This document shows positions 27,893 through 35,338 of a DNA stretch of 64,000 nucleotides, one piece after another (the stretch's first letter is position 1; every line of letters begins with the position of its first letter). The position numbers and the translations under genes were made by a program. The DNA is taken from positions 1 to 64,000 of the forward strand of contig BEIQ01000003.1 in the NCBI GenBank assembly GCA_002898275.1. The letters run 5' to 3'. This DNA comes from a bacterium HR40 (GTDB lineage Bacteria > Pseudomonadota > Alphaproteobacteria > Geminicoccales > Geminicoccaceae). The notes under the pieces are model-generated. The model was not told the origin of the DNA. It did no database searches and saw only the letters and a program-made list of their open reading frames with translations.

Positions 27893-29046
27893 ATGGAAGA
27901 GATCCGGGTCGCCGTCTTCGCCGGGCCGGGTGCCCGGCCCGAGATCCGCCGGGTGCCGCGGCCGCGCGTGCCGGAGAAGGCGGCACTCGTTCGCGTCGCC
28001 TGCTGCGGGGTGTGCGGCACGGATCTGCATATCCTCAAGGGTCACTGGCCGAAGCCCCTACCCTGGCCGTTCACCCTCGGCCACGAGCTCTCGGGCGAGA
28101 TCGTCGAGATCGGAAGCGAGCTCACCCGCGACTGGGTGGGACAACCCCTGCACGTCGGAGCGCGGGTGATGATCCCGCCCCTCCAGCCCTGCCACATGTG
28201 CGACTGGTGCCAGCGCTATCCCGAGCACGCCAACAAATGTCCGAACCCGGTCTATTACGGCCGCTACCTCGGCTTCGACAAGCCACCGCACCTGTGGGGG
28301 GCTTTGCCGAGATGGTCTACGTCGACTTCGACATGCTCCCGGGAACCAAGATCTATCGCCTGCCCGACGACCTGCCGCACCGCCTGGGCTCCCTCGCCGA
28401 GCCCCTGACCTCGGTGATCCGTGCCTTTGAACGGGCCAAGAAGGCGGGGGGCTTCCCCTGGGGAGCGTCGGTCGTGGTCCAGGGGACGGGACCGATCGGC
28501 ATTCTCGCGGTGGCGGCGGCGCAGGAAATGGGGGCCGGTCGGGTGGTCGCGGTGGGAGCTCCCGAGAACCCCAGACTCGCCCTCGCTCGGCGCTTCGGTG
28601 CCGATGCCACCGTCGACATCGACGAGCTGCGACGACCCGAGGAGCGCATCGCGGCCGTCCGCGAGGCGGTGGGTGGCTACGGTGCCGACCTCGTGATCGA
28701 CTGCAGCGGCCATCCCTCGGCCGGCCCCGAGGGCATCGAGTTCCTGCGCGACGGCGGGACCTATGTCGAGATGGGCCAGTTCACCGATGCCGGCTCCATC
28801 GACACGAACTGGCACCGCATTTGTACCAAGGACATCACCATCGTCGGCTCGTGGGGCTTCACCGCCAACGATCTGCCCCTCGGTATCGCGATGCTCGATC
28901 GGGCGCGCGACCGCTACCCCTGGCTCGCCATGCAGACGCTGTTTCCCTTCGATGAACAGGGGCTCGCGGCTGCGATCGAGGAGGCGATGGCGATGCGTAC
29001 GGTGAAGTCGACCGTGGTGCTCGACCCGGAACTCGCGGCGCGCTAG
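27893..29046 (+). pseudogene. Zinc-binding alcohol dehydrogenase, frameshifted
   Basis: Two frames together make one medium-chain zinc dehydrogenase of about 384 residues. The first (from 27893) holds the catalytic zinc Cys (CCGVCGTDLHIL), GHELSGEIVEIG and the structural-zinc cysteines (CHMCDWC and later NKC). After HLWG it drifts into Ser/Thr/Pro nonsense and stops at 28408. The homologous continuation GGFAEMVYVDFDMLPG, with the NAD motif VQGTGPIGILAVAAAQEMG, runs in the next frame to 29046. The break lies in a run of six G at 28296-28301; seven would restore HLWGGFAEMVYV. It may be a real mutation, a sequencing error or slippage. It starts 19 bases after the binding-protein gene. Confidence 0.85.
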
Positions 29047-29060
29047 AGAGGAGGGGGATC

Positions 29061-29135
29061 TGGCGGCCCCAACGGGACTCGAACCCGTGTTTCAGCCTTG
29101 AGAGGGCTGCGTCCTAACCGCTAGACGATGGGGCC
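29061..29135 (-). tRNA. tRNA-Glu (anticodon CTC)
   Basis: On the minus strand a complete cloverleaf is read: acceptor GGCCCCA pairing with TGGGGCC, discriminator G and encoded CCA at 29061-29063. The anticodon stem CAGCC/GGCTG encloses the loop CTCTCAA, giving anticodon CTC. The T arm contains GGGTTCGAGTCCC. It is antisense to, and lies between, the dehydrogenase and NHase-like genes. Confidence 0.96.
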
Positions 29136-29233
29136 TGCCCGAGCGGTACCGGGCCGGCATGTAGCGGCAAGCGCAGCGGGAATCAAGGGTGCGCGGGCGG
29201 CGTTGCGGGCCCGAGCCGGGAAGCGGAGGAAGC

Positions 29234-29548
29234 GTGCAGCGGCATCACGATCTCGGCGGTCTCGAAGCCGGCCCCATCGATCGGCACGAGCACGAGCTCG
29301 CGCCCTGGGAGAAGAAGGTCGATGCCATCCTGCGGCTGCTCGTCGGACGGGGGGTCATGACCCTCGACGAGCTGCGCCGCGGCATCGAGGAGCTCGGTCC
29401 GGGAGCGTACGATCGTCTGTCCTACTTCGAGCGCTGGATCCAGGCCATCGCCAACATCCTGCTCGAGAAGGGGATCGTCGAGCCGGCCGAGCTCGGCGCG
29501 GCGATGGAGGAGGCGCGGCGACGACGCGCCGTGGCGGAGGCGCGATGA
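29234..29548 (+). CDS. Nitrile hydratase beta-subunit N-terminal domain protein (ScnB/ToyK-like)
   Basis: A 104-residue protein equal to the N-terminal half of a nitrile hydratase beta subunit. It begins QRHHDLGGLEAGPI, matching the HDLGG start of NHase beta, and ends with the helical block YDRLSYFERWIQAIANILLE. In thiocyanate hydrolase the equivalent is a separate beta subunit (ScnB). The GTG at 29234 has cggaggaa about 5 bases upstream; an in-frame ATG at 29189 is less likely. It overlaps the next gene by ATGA, forming a three-gene coupled operon in the order scnB-scnA-scnC. Confidence 0.83.
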   Translation: MQRHHDLGGLEAGPIDRHEHELAPWEKKVDAILRLLVGRGVMTLDELRRGIEELGPGAYDRLSYFERWIQAIANILLEKGIVEPAELGAAMEEARRRRAVAEAR

Positions 29549-29838
29549 CCGCGGCTCTCCGCCCGGGCATGCGGGTGCGCGTGCGGCGTTGGGATCCACC
29601 GGGACACGTGCGCACGCCCTTCTACACCCGCGGCAAAATCGGCGAGGTGGTGGCGGAGATCGGCCCGATGCCCAACCCCGAACATCTCGCCTACGGACGC
29701 CACGACCGACCGCCCGTGCGATTCTACCGCGTCGCCTTCCCGGCGGGCGGACTGTGGTCGAATGCCACCTTCCCCGACGATCTCGTGATCGTCGATCTCG
29801 CCGAGCATTGGCTCGAACCGCTGGAACAGCAGCCATGA
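29545..29838 (+). CDS. Nitrile hydratase beta-subunit C-terminal domain protein (ScnA-like)
   Basis: A 97-residue SH3-like barrel equal to the C-terminal half of NHase beta. RPGMRVRVRRWDPPGHVRTP, the YTRGKIGEVV strand, and FPDDLVIVDLAEHWLEP are family landmarks. In the complex it packs over the metal site of the alpha-type subunit; the conserved Arg/His of GHVRTPFYTRGK sit in that interface. ATGA overlaps on both sides show that the three proteins are made in step. The separate coding of the two beta halves is typical of thiocyanate hydrolase and toyocamycin-type nitrile hydratase. Confidence 0.83.
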   Translation: MTAALRPGMRVRVRRWDPPGHVRTPFYTRGKIGEVVAEIGPMPNPEHLAYGRHDRPPVRFYRVAFPAGGLWSNATFPDDLVIVDLAEHWLEPLEQQP

Positions 29839-30485
29839 GCGCAGCCCACGGCCATCCCCACCGCCACCCACCCCAGCCCGATCTCGAAGACGGACCCTAC
29901 AGCTGGCACATGGCGCTCACCGATGCCCTCGCCCAGCTCTTGATCGCGAAAGGGGTGTTCGACCGCGAGGCATTGCGCGCGACCCTCGAGCGCATCGACG
30001 CCGCGACCCCGGCTCAAGGAGCCCGCCTCGTCGCCCGCGCCTGGGTCGATCCGGCGTTCCGCGAGCGGCTCCTCGCCGATGTCAACGCCGCGGCGCGCGA
30101 GCTGGGCATCGATCCCGGTCCGATCCCGATTCGCGCCGTCGCCGACACCCCGGACGTCCACAATGTCATCGTCTGCACCCTGTGCTCCTGCTATCCTCGC
30201 TTCCTCCTCGGCGCGCCGCCGGACTGGTACAAGTCCCGGGCCTATCGCGCACGGGTGGTGCGGGAACCGCGGGCGGTGCTCGCGGAATTCGGCCTCGAGC
30301 TGCCACCCGAGGTGCGGGTCGTGGTGCACGACAGCACGGCCGAGCTCCGGTACATGGTCCTGCCGCTGCGCCCGCTCGGCACCGCGAACTGGAGCGAGGA
30401 ACAGCTCGCTCGCCTCGTCACGCGCGACTGCATGATCGGCACGGCAGTGCCGCGCCTGCCCGATCCGGCTTGTCTCGACGCTTGA
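29835..30485 (+). CDS. Cobalt-type nitrile hydratase alpha / thiocyanate hydrolase gamma subunit
   Basis: A 216-residue metal-bearing subunit. The claw motif VCTLCSC places ligands Cys114, Cys117, Ser118 and Cys119; Thr after the first Cys marks the non-corrin cobalt type. Further landmarks are GAPPDWYKSRAYRARVVREPR and AELRYMVLPLRPLGTANWSEEQL. The residues after the claw are YPRFLL, unlike the YPWPVLG usual in nitrile hydratases, which leaves the substrate (nitrile or thiocyanate) open. No activator/metallochaperone gene is found beside it. Confidence 0.88.
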   Translation: MSAAHGHPHRHPPQPDLEDGPYSWHMALTDALAQLLIAKGVFDREALRATLERIDAATPAQGARLVARAWVDPAFRERLLADVNAAARELGIDPGPIPIRAVADTPDVHNVIVCTLCSCYPRFLLGAPPDWYKSRAYRARVVREPRAVLAEFGLELPPEVRVVVHDSTAELRYMVLPLRPLGTANWSEEQLARLVTRDCMIGTAVPRLPDPACLDA

Positions 30486-30630
30486 CCGCCGGCGGAAGTC
30501 GCCGTTTCGTGCCGTTTGCGCAACAGTCACCGATGTTCTCGAGCGAAACCACGATGTTTCAGACATTTGCAAGAGCTTCGCTTCGTGATAGTGATGAGGA
30601 CCGCGGACCCGCGAACATGGGAGTGATGCG

Positions 30631-30906
30631 ATGACACTCGACGAGCTCACCGCCGCAGTCGCCAAGGAGACCGGTATGACCAAGGCGAGTGCCTCGAAGG
30701 CGGTGCATGCGGTCCTGAATGCCATCCAGAACGCCCTCGCCCAAGGTCAGCGCGTCTCGATCGCCGGCTTCGGCGTGTTCGAGGTGTCGCATCGTCCCGC
30801 CCGCACCGGTCGCAATCCCCGCACCGGCGAGACCATCCAGATCGCCGCTACCAATGCCATCAAGTTCAAGCCGGGGAAGGGTCTCAGAGACGCCGTGAAC
30901 AAGTAG
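30631..30906 (+). CDS. HU-family DNA-binding protein
   Basis: A 91-residue HU/IHF fold nucleoid protein. It has the helical N terminus MTLDELTAAVAKETGMTKAS, the VSIAGFGVFEV strand, and the DNA-binding arm RPARTGRNPRTGETI with the Pro that intercalates into bent DNA. The sequence is closer to HU than to IHF. It has its own 145-base upstream region that is less GC-rich than its surroundings, so it probably has its own promoter. Confidence 0.95.
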   Translation: MTLDELTAAVAKETGMTKASASKAVHAVLNAIQNALAQGQRVSIAGFGVFEVSHRPARTGRNPRTGETIQIAATNAIKFKPGKGLRDAVNK

Positions 30907-30924
30907 GAAGGGCGTCCTCGGATG

Positions 30925-30960
30925 GGGATGCGCGCCACCCGACGCGGTGGTCCGCATCCC
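30925..30960 (+). terminator. Possible hairpin terminator after HU gene
   Basis: Arms gggatgcg (30925-30932) and cgcatccc (30953-30960) enclose a second short stem (ccacc/ggtgg). The structure starts 19 bases after the HU stop. No T tract follows, so intrinsic termination is uncertain. Confidence 0.4.
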
Positions 30961-31117
30961 GAGAAGGCGCGGTGATGGACAGAAGCCGCTGAGCCCCGGC
31001 GGGATACCGGGTGGTGCGCGAGCCGCCGGGAGCGCGCGGCTGGCATTGCATCGGGAAGGTGCGTCGCCCTAACCTCCTCGACACGAGGGGGACCGATGCA
31101 GGGCCCGCGGGTTCTCG

Positions 31118-32431
31118 ATGCGCGATATCCTGCTCCTTTCGATCGTGCTCGGGCTCGTGCCGGTGGTGTGGCTGCGGCCGCACGCCGGCATGTTAGCCTA
31201 TGCCTGGTTCTCGCTCATGAACCCGCACCGGCTGACCTTCGGCTTCACCTACGGTCAGCCGTTCGCCCAGGGTTTCTTCGCTCTGACCCTGCTGTCTTGG
31301 CTGTTCGCCGGCGGGCCGAAGCTGCCCCGCATGCACCTGCTGTTGTGGCTGTTGTTGGTCTTCGCGCTGTGGTTCAGCCTCACCACCCTGTTTGCCTGGG
31401 CACCCGAGGCGGCATTCACGAAATGGGACCGGGCGATCAAGACGGTGGTGGTGATGATGGTGACGGCGGCTCTCGTCACCGACCTCGCTCGCTGGCGACA
31501 GCTGCTTTTGGTCGTCACCCTGTCGATCGCCTTCTTCGGGGTGAAGGGCGGTCTCTGGACTCTCCTCACTGGCGGCCACTACCTCGTCTGGGGGCCACCC
31601 GAGAGCTGGATCACCGACAACAACGCCATCGCCGTGGCGCTCGTGATGGTGATTCCGCTGCTGCTCTACTTTGCCGAAACCGCATCGCGACGCCTGTCGC
31701 GCCTCGCCTTCCTCGCCGCTGCCGGACTGACCGCGGTCGCCGTGCTCGGCACCCATTCCCGCGGCGGCCTGCTCACCCTCGCGGTGTGCGGCTTCCTGCT
31801 CTGGTTGCGCACGGATCTGCGCCTTTTGACCGGGCCCTCGATCCTGGCCTGCCTCGGCCTCGCCATCGCCTTCATGCCGGAGGAATGGCTCGCGCGCATG
31901 GAGACGATCGGCCAATACGAGCAAGACGCTTCCGCCAACATGCGTTTTGCCGCCTGGTCCTGGGGTCTGCAAGTGGTCGCCGAACGTCCCGTTCTTGGCG
32001 GCGGGTTCATGGTCTACACGCTCAACGGTATCGAGCACGCCCGCGGCACCCTCAATTACCTGAACGCCCACAGCATCTACTTCGAGGTCCTCGCCGAACA
32101 CGGCTGGCCCGGACTCGCTCTGTTCCTCGCCCTCCTCGTGGGCGGCATCCTCACGGCGCGGCGCATCGTGCGGGACAGTCGCGGCGTTCCCGAACTCGGC
32201 TGGGCCGAGCGTTTCGGCGCCCTCGTCCAGGTGAGCTTCGTCGCGTTTGCCACGGGCGGGGCGTTGCTCACCCTCGCCTTCTACGATCTCTTCTATTACC
32301 TCGTGCTGCTCACCGCCCTCGCCCGGATCGAGGTGCGCGAAGCCCTCGCCCGACAGCGGCCGGCGTTGCCGGACGCAACCGCGAGCCGCCTGCTCGACCT
32401 CGCCGCCCCCGCGCGAGCGGAGCGGGCTTGA
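31118..32431 (+). CDS. Putative O-glycosylation ligase, exosortase A system-associated
   Basis: A 437-residue inner-membrane protein with about ten hydrophobic helices, of the Wzy/O-antigen-ligase superfamily. The segment YAWFSLMNPHRLTFGF and SWITDNNAIAVALVMVIPL match the exosortase-A-associated ligase subfamily as I know it; the periplasmic loop with HSRGG and the later NAHSIYFEVLAEHGWPGLALF are typical of Wzy ligases. In its family it is thought to act in exopolysaccharide or glycoprotein export clusters. No exosortase, PEP-CTERM protein or glycosyltransferase lies in this window, so this copy is isolated. Confidence 0.85.
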   Translation: MRDILLLSIVLGLVPVVWLRPHAGMLAYAWFSLMNPHRLTFGFTYGQPFAQGFFALTLLSWLFAGGPKLPRMHLLLWLLLVFALWFSLTTLFAWAPEAAFTKWDRAIKTVVVMMVTAALVTDLARWRQLLLVVTLSIAFFGVKGGLWTLLTGGHYLVWGPPESWITDNNAIAVALVMVIPLLLYFAETASRRLSRLAFLAAAGLTAVAVLGTHSRGGLLTLAVCGFLLWLRTDLRLLTGPSILACLGLAIAFMPEEWLARMETIGQYEQDASANMRFAAWSWGLQVVAERPVLGGGFMVYTLNGIEHARGTLNYLNAHSIYFEVLAEHGWPGLALFLALLVGGILTARRIVRDSRGVPELGWAERFGALVQVSFVAFATGGALLTLAFYDLFYYLVLLTALARIEVREALARQRPALPDATASRLLDLAAPARAERA

Positions 32432-32437
32432 GCCCGC

Positions 32438-33226
32438 TCAGAAGCGGTCCTTGCGCCGGCGGAGTTCGGCGAAAACCTCGACTTCCGATGCCGCCTCCAT
32501 GCCGAGGCGGGCCCGGATCGCCGGATCGTTCGCCCGAAGGAAGGGATTGGTGCGCAGTTCGAGGCCCAGGGTCGAAGGCACGGTCGGTCGGCCCTCGGCA
32601 CGCAGCGCTTCGACTTCGCGCACGCGCTCGGCCAGTTCGGCATTGTCCGGATCTACGGTCAGCGCGAAGCGGCCGTTGGCGAGGGTATATTCGTGGCCGC
32701 ACCAGACGCGGGTGGAAGGAGGCAGCGCCGCGAGCTTGCCGAGCGATTGCCACATCTCCTCGGCCGTTCCCTCGAGCAGCCGGCCACAGCCCATGGCAAA
32801 CAGGGTGTCCCCGCAAAAGAGCGCCTCTTCCCCGGGAAACCAATAGCACACATGGCCCCGGGTATGACCTGGCGTCTCCAACACCCGGAAGACCACATCG
32901 CCGAAGCTGCCTTCGTCGCCTTCGCCGAGGGCGAGGTCGCGGTCGGGGGCAAAGCCGGGAATCCTCGCGATATCGCGCCGGGCGGCGAGGATGCGGGCCC
33001 CGAACTCCTGCTGGAGGGCGACGACCCCGCCCGTATGATCGGCATGATGATGAGTCACGAAGATGAGATCGAGCCCGCGGCCGAGCTCCGCCAGCCGAGC
33101 CCGTACCGGCTCGGCCGCACCGGGATCGACGACACCGCTCGTCCCGCTATCGGGGTCGAACAGAAGATAGCTGTAGTTGTCAGCGAGAACCGGCAGCAAT
33201 TCGATCTCGAAAGCCTTCCGCCGCAC
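32438..33226 (-). CDS. gloB: Hydroxyacylglutathione hydrolase (glyoxalase II)
   Basis: A 262-residue metallo-beta-lactamase fold enzyme that hydrolyses S-lactoylglutathione to lactate and glutathione in methylglyoxal detoxification. Metal ligands are seen in FVTHHHADHTGG, the His of GHTRGHVCYW, Asp in ALFCGDTLFAMGCGR and the His of VWCGHEYT. The C-terminal glutathione-binding part includes LGLELRTNPFLRA. Divergent from the methyltransferase gene, an arrangement common in alphaproteobacteria. Confidence 0.95.
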   Translation of the reverse strand: MRRKAFEIELLPVLADNYSYLLFDPDSGTSGVVDPGAAEPVRARLAELGRGLDLIFVTHHHADHTGGVVALQQEFGARILAARRDIARIPGFAPDRDLALGEGDEGSFGDVVFRVLETPGHTRGHVCYWFPGEEALFCGDTLFAMGCGRLLEGTAEEMWQSLGKLAALPPSTRVWCGHEYTLANGRFALTVDPDNAELAERVREVEALRAEGRPTVPSTLGLELRTNPFLRANDPAIRARLGMEAASEVEVFAELRRRKDRF

Positions 33227-33330
33227 GAGCCTCCTCCCCGTTCCGCCCCATCCCCACCCGGGCGCTTCAAATCCGCTCCTGGCACGGTATATGTGGGAGG
33301 GGTCGAGGGCTGTCGAGAAGGTCCTTTCGG

Positions 33331-34104
33331 GTGCGCCCGCAGATCGACGAGCTCCAGCGTTTTTACGACGGTCCGACCGGACGGTCGGTGCAGCGTCTGC
33401 TTTCGGCTCGCGTCCGCGAACTGTGGCCCGACCTCGGCGGCCGGCGCCTGCTCGCGATCGGCTATCCGCTGCCGCTTTTCACCCAGACCGCGATGGCGCA
33501 GGCCGTCGTCGCCATGCCCGAGACCCAAGGGGCGCGGCCCTGGCCGGAGCAGGGTCCGAACCGCGTGGTGCTGGTCCGCGAGGACGAACTGCCCTTCCCC
33601 GATGCCGCATTCGAGCGGCTCCTCCTCGTCCACGCGTTGGAAAACGTGCGCCATCCGAACCGGCTGCTGCGCGAAGCCTGGCGCGTGCTCGAGGACGGCG
33701 GCCGGATGCTGGTGGTCGTGCCGAACCGCCACGGCCTCTGGTGTTGGAGCGACAGCACCCCCTTCGGCAGTGGCCGGCCGTTCTCCGCCTCGCAGCTCGA
33801 CCGCCTGCTCGCCAACCATCTCTTCGCTCCGCTGGCGGAAGGCCAAGCGTTGTGGATGCCGCCCCTGCGCTCGCACCTCGCCCGCAGGCTGGCCGGCCCG
33901 CTGGAACGGGCCGGACGGCGGCTCGCTCCGGGCTTCGCCGGCGTACTGTTGCGAGAGGCGGAGAAGCGCATCTACGCTGCGCCTCCCGTGTTCGCGGCGG
34001 TACCGACGCGGCGGCGGCGTTATGTCCCGCTTCCCGAAGGCGCCGCGGCGCGCGAGGAGAACGGCCGCATGGCGGCGCGCCGAGCGGCCGGCCGGCCCAG
34101 CTGA
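33331..34104 (+). CDS. Class I SAM-dependent methyltransferase-like protein
   Basis: A 257-residue protein with the Methyltransf_11 pattern: LLAIGYPLPLF in place of a classical glycine-rich motif I, then LPFPDAAFERLLLVHALENV (motif IV region), RLLREAWRVLEDGGRMLVVV and PNRHGLW. The degenerate motif I suggests SAM binding should be tested. The partner or substrate is unknown. Its position divergent from gloB is conserved in many alphaproteobacteria. The C terminus is Arg-rich. The start is GTG at 33331; the stop lies 9 bases from the metA stop. Confidence 0.8.
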   Translation: MRPQIDELQRFYDGPTGRSVQRLLSARVRELWPDLGGRRLLAIGYPLPLFTQTAMAQAVVAMPETQGARPWPEQGPNRVVLVREDELPFPDAAFERLLLVHALENVRHPNRLLREAWRVLEDGGRMLVVVPNRHGLWCWSDSTPFGSGRPFSASQLDRLLANHLFAPLAEGQALWMPPLRSHLARRLAGPLERAGRRLAPGFAGVLLREAEKRIYAAPPVFAAVPTRRRRYVPLPEGAAAREENGRMAARRAAGRPS

Positions 34105-34113
34105 GCGGCCCCC

Positions 34114-35067
34114 TCAGGCGGCTTTCGCCTCCACCTTGTCGCTGCCGATCTTCGAGATGTCGTAGGGCGTCGTTTGGTACATCTCGTTGATCCAATTGCC
34201 GAACAACAGATGGGCATAGGCGCGCCAGCAATTGCGCGGCGGCCGTTTCGGATCGTCGTCGGGATAATAGTTGATGGGCATGTCGACGTCGTTGCGCTTT
34301 TCCTTGTCGCGCGTGTATTCCTCGTGCAGGGTATAAGTGTCGTACTCGAGGTGATTGAACATGTAGACGGCGCGATGCCGCTCCTCCCACAGGATGCACG
34401 GGCCGGCGGCATTCGAGACTGCCAGCACTTCGAGCCCCACATCTTTGGGGATGTCCTCGAGTCGCACTTCGGTATGGCGCGATACCGGTACGTGGAAGAT
34501 GTCGTCGAAGCCGCGCATGAGCGGTGGCCGTCGGGCGTCACGGTGCTCGATGACATAGTGAACGTAGATGCCGAAGCGCTTGCACGGCAGGATGTGCTTC
34601 GGTACTCCGTAGAAGTGATAGAGTGCCGCCTGGGCGCCCCAGCAAATGAAGAACGAGGAGTGGACGTTGGTCCGTGTCCAATCGAAGATGCGGGTGAGCT
34701 CGTCCCAATATTTCACTTCCTCGAACGGCATCATCTCCACTGGCGCGCCGGTCACGATGAAGCCGTCGAACTTGCGATCCTTGACGTCCTCCCATGTGCG
34801 GTAGAACGCCTGCAGGTGCGAAAGCGGCACGGTTTTGGGCTGATAGCTGGAGGTGGTGAGCAGCGTGAGCTCCACCTGCAGCGGGGTGGCGCCCAGCAGG
34901 CGGGCCAGTTGTGTTTCGGTCTTGGGTTTCTCGGGCATGAGATTGAGGAGGGCGATCTGCATGGGCCGGATGTCCTGGCGCAGCGCCTCCTCCTCGCCGA
35001 TCACCCGCACCCCTTCCGCCTTGAGCTTTTCGGCGGCGGGAAGATCGTTGGGGATCTTGATGGGCAT
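34114..35067 (-). CDS. metA: Homoserine O-acetyltransferase (MetA type, Glu111 form)
   Basis: 317 residues, MetA fold. It acylates homoserine in the first step of methionine synthesis. The catalytic Cys142 is in FFICWGAQAAL and the His/Glu pair is in VYMFNHLEYD. Residue 111 is Glu (TGAPVEMMPFEEV). From published work on MetA enzymes, Glu at 111 marks acetyl-CoA use, whereas Gly marks succinyl-CoA; the name follows that rule and is a prediction. The gene is preceded by a SAM-II riboswitch, so excess S-adenosylmethionine should switch it off. Confidence 0.95.
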   Translation of the reverse strand: MPIKIPNDLPAAEKLKAEGVRVIGEEEALRQDIRPMQIALLNLMPEKPKTETQLARLLGATPLQVELTLLTTSSYQPKTVPLSHLQAFYRTWEDVKDRKFDGFIVTGAPVEMMPFEEVKYWDELTRIFDWTRTNVHSSFFICWGAQAALYHFYGVPKHILPCKRFGIYVHYVIEHRDARRPPLMRGFDDIFHVPVSRHTEVRLEDIPKDVGLEVLAVSNAAGPCILWEERHRAVYMFNHLEYDTYTLHEEYTRDKEKRNDVDMPINYYPDDDPKRPPRNCWRAYAHLLFGNWINEMYQTTPYDISKIGSDKVEAKAA

Positions 35068-35114
35068 TCGGGCCTCCAGTTCGATCCTCCCGACCGGCTA
35101 GATCGGGTCACGGA

Positions 35115-35182
35115 GGCCCCGACCTTTTAGCCGCTTGTTTAACGTGGCCGCAAGCCGGTCGGCGCAAATCACCACGGATCGC
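35115..35182 (-). promoter_or_regulatory. SAM-II riboswitch (metA motif)
   Basis: Reading the minus strand from 35180, the hallmark elements occur in order: CCGTGGTGATTTG, then CCGGCTTGCGGCCACGTTAAA, then CAAGCGGCTAAAAGG. These match the conserved H-type pseudoknot of the SAM-II aptamer, including the GTGATTT and CACGTTAAA strands. It lies 48 bases before the metA ATG, where sequestration of the ribosome site is the known mode for this class. Confidence 0.92.
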
Positions 35183-35187
35183 CTTCC

Positions 35188-35215
35188 TTGGTAGTGGCAC
35201 TTGCCCCCCTGTCAA
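35188..35215 (-). promoter_or_regulatory. Likely sigma-70 promoter of metA
   Basis: On the minus strand, TTGACA (35215-35210) and TACCAA (35193-35188) are separated by 16 bases. Transcription would start near 35180, exactly at the 5' end of the riboswitch. The -10 match is weak (3 of 6) but the -35 is perfect. Confidence 0.55.
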
Positions 35216-35338
35216 GGGCGCGCCAGGCCGCCGCGACGGCATGCGTTGCATTCCGCCGCTACCATGCTATGCCTTGCTCGCTCCCCGGCACCACAGTCCG
35301 GAGGAGCGAACACGACCTTGGATCGGGGAGAGTCCTCA

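Noticed and set aside
29061-29135. tRNA-Glu as an integration site for a mobile island
   Set aside because: No integrase gene and no repeated copy of the tRNA 3' end was seen in the window; flanking genes match the surroundings in composition.
30525-30630. Promoter for the HU gene (TTGCAA near 30567 with TAGTGA)
   Set aside because: The -10 match is too poor and several equally weak alternatives exist in the same patch.
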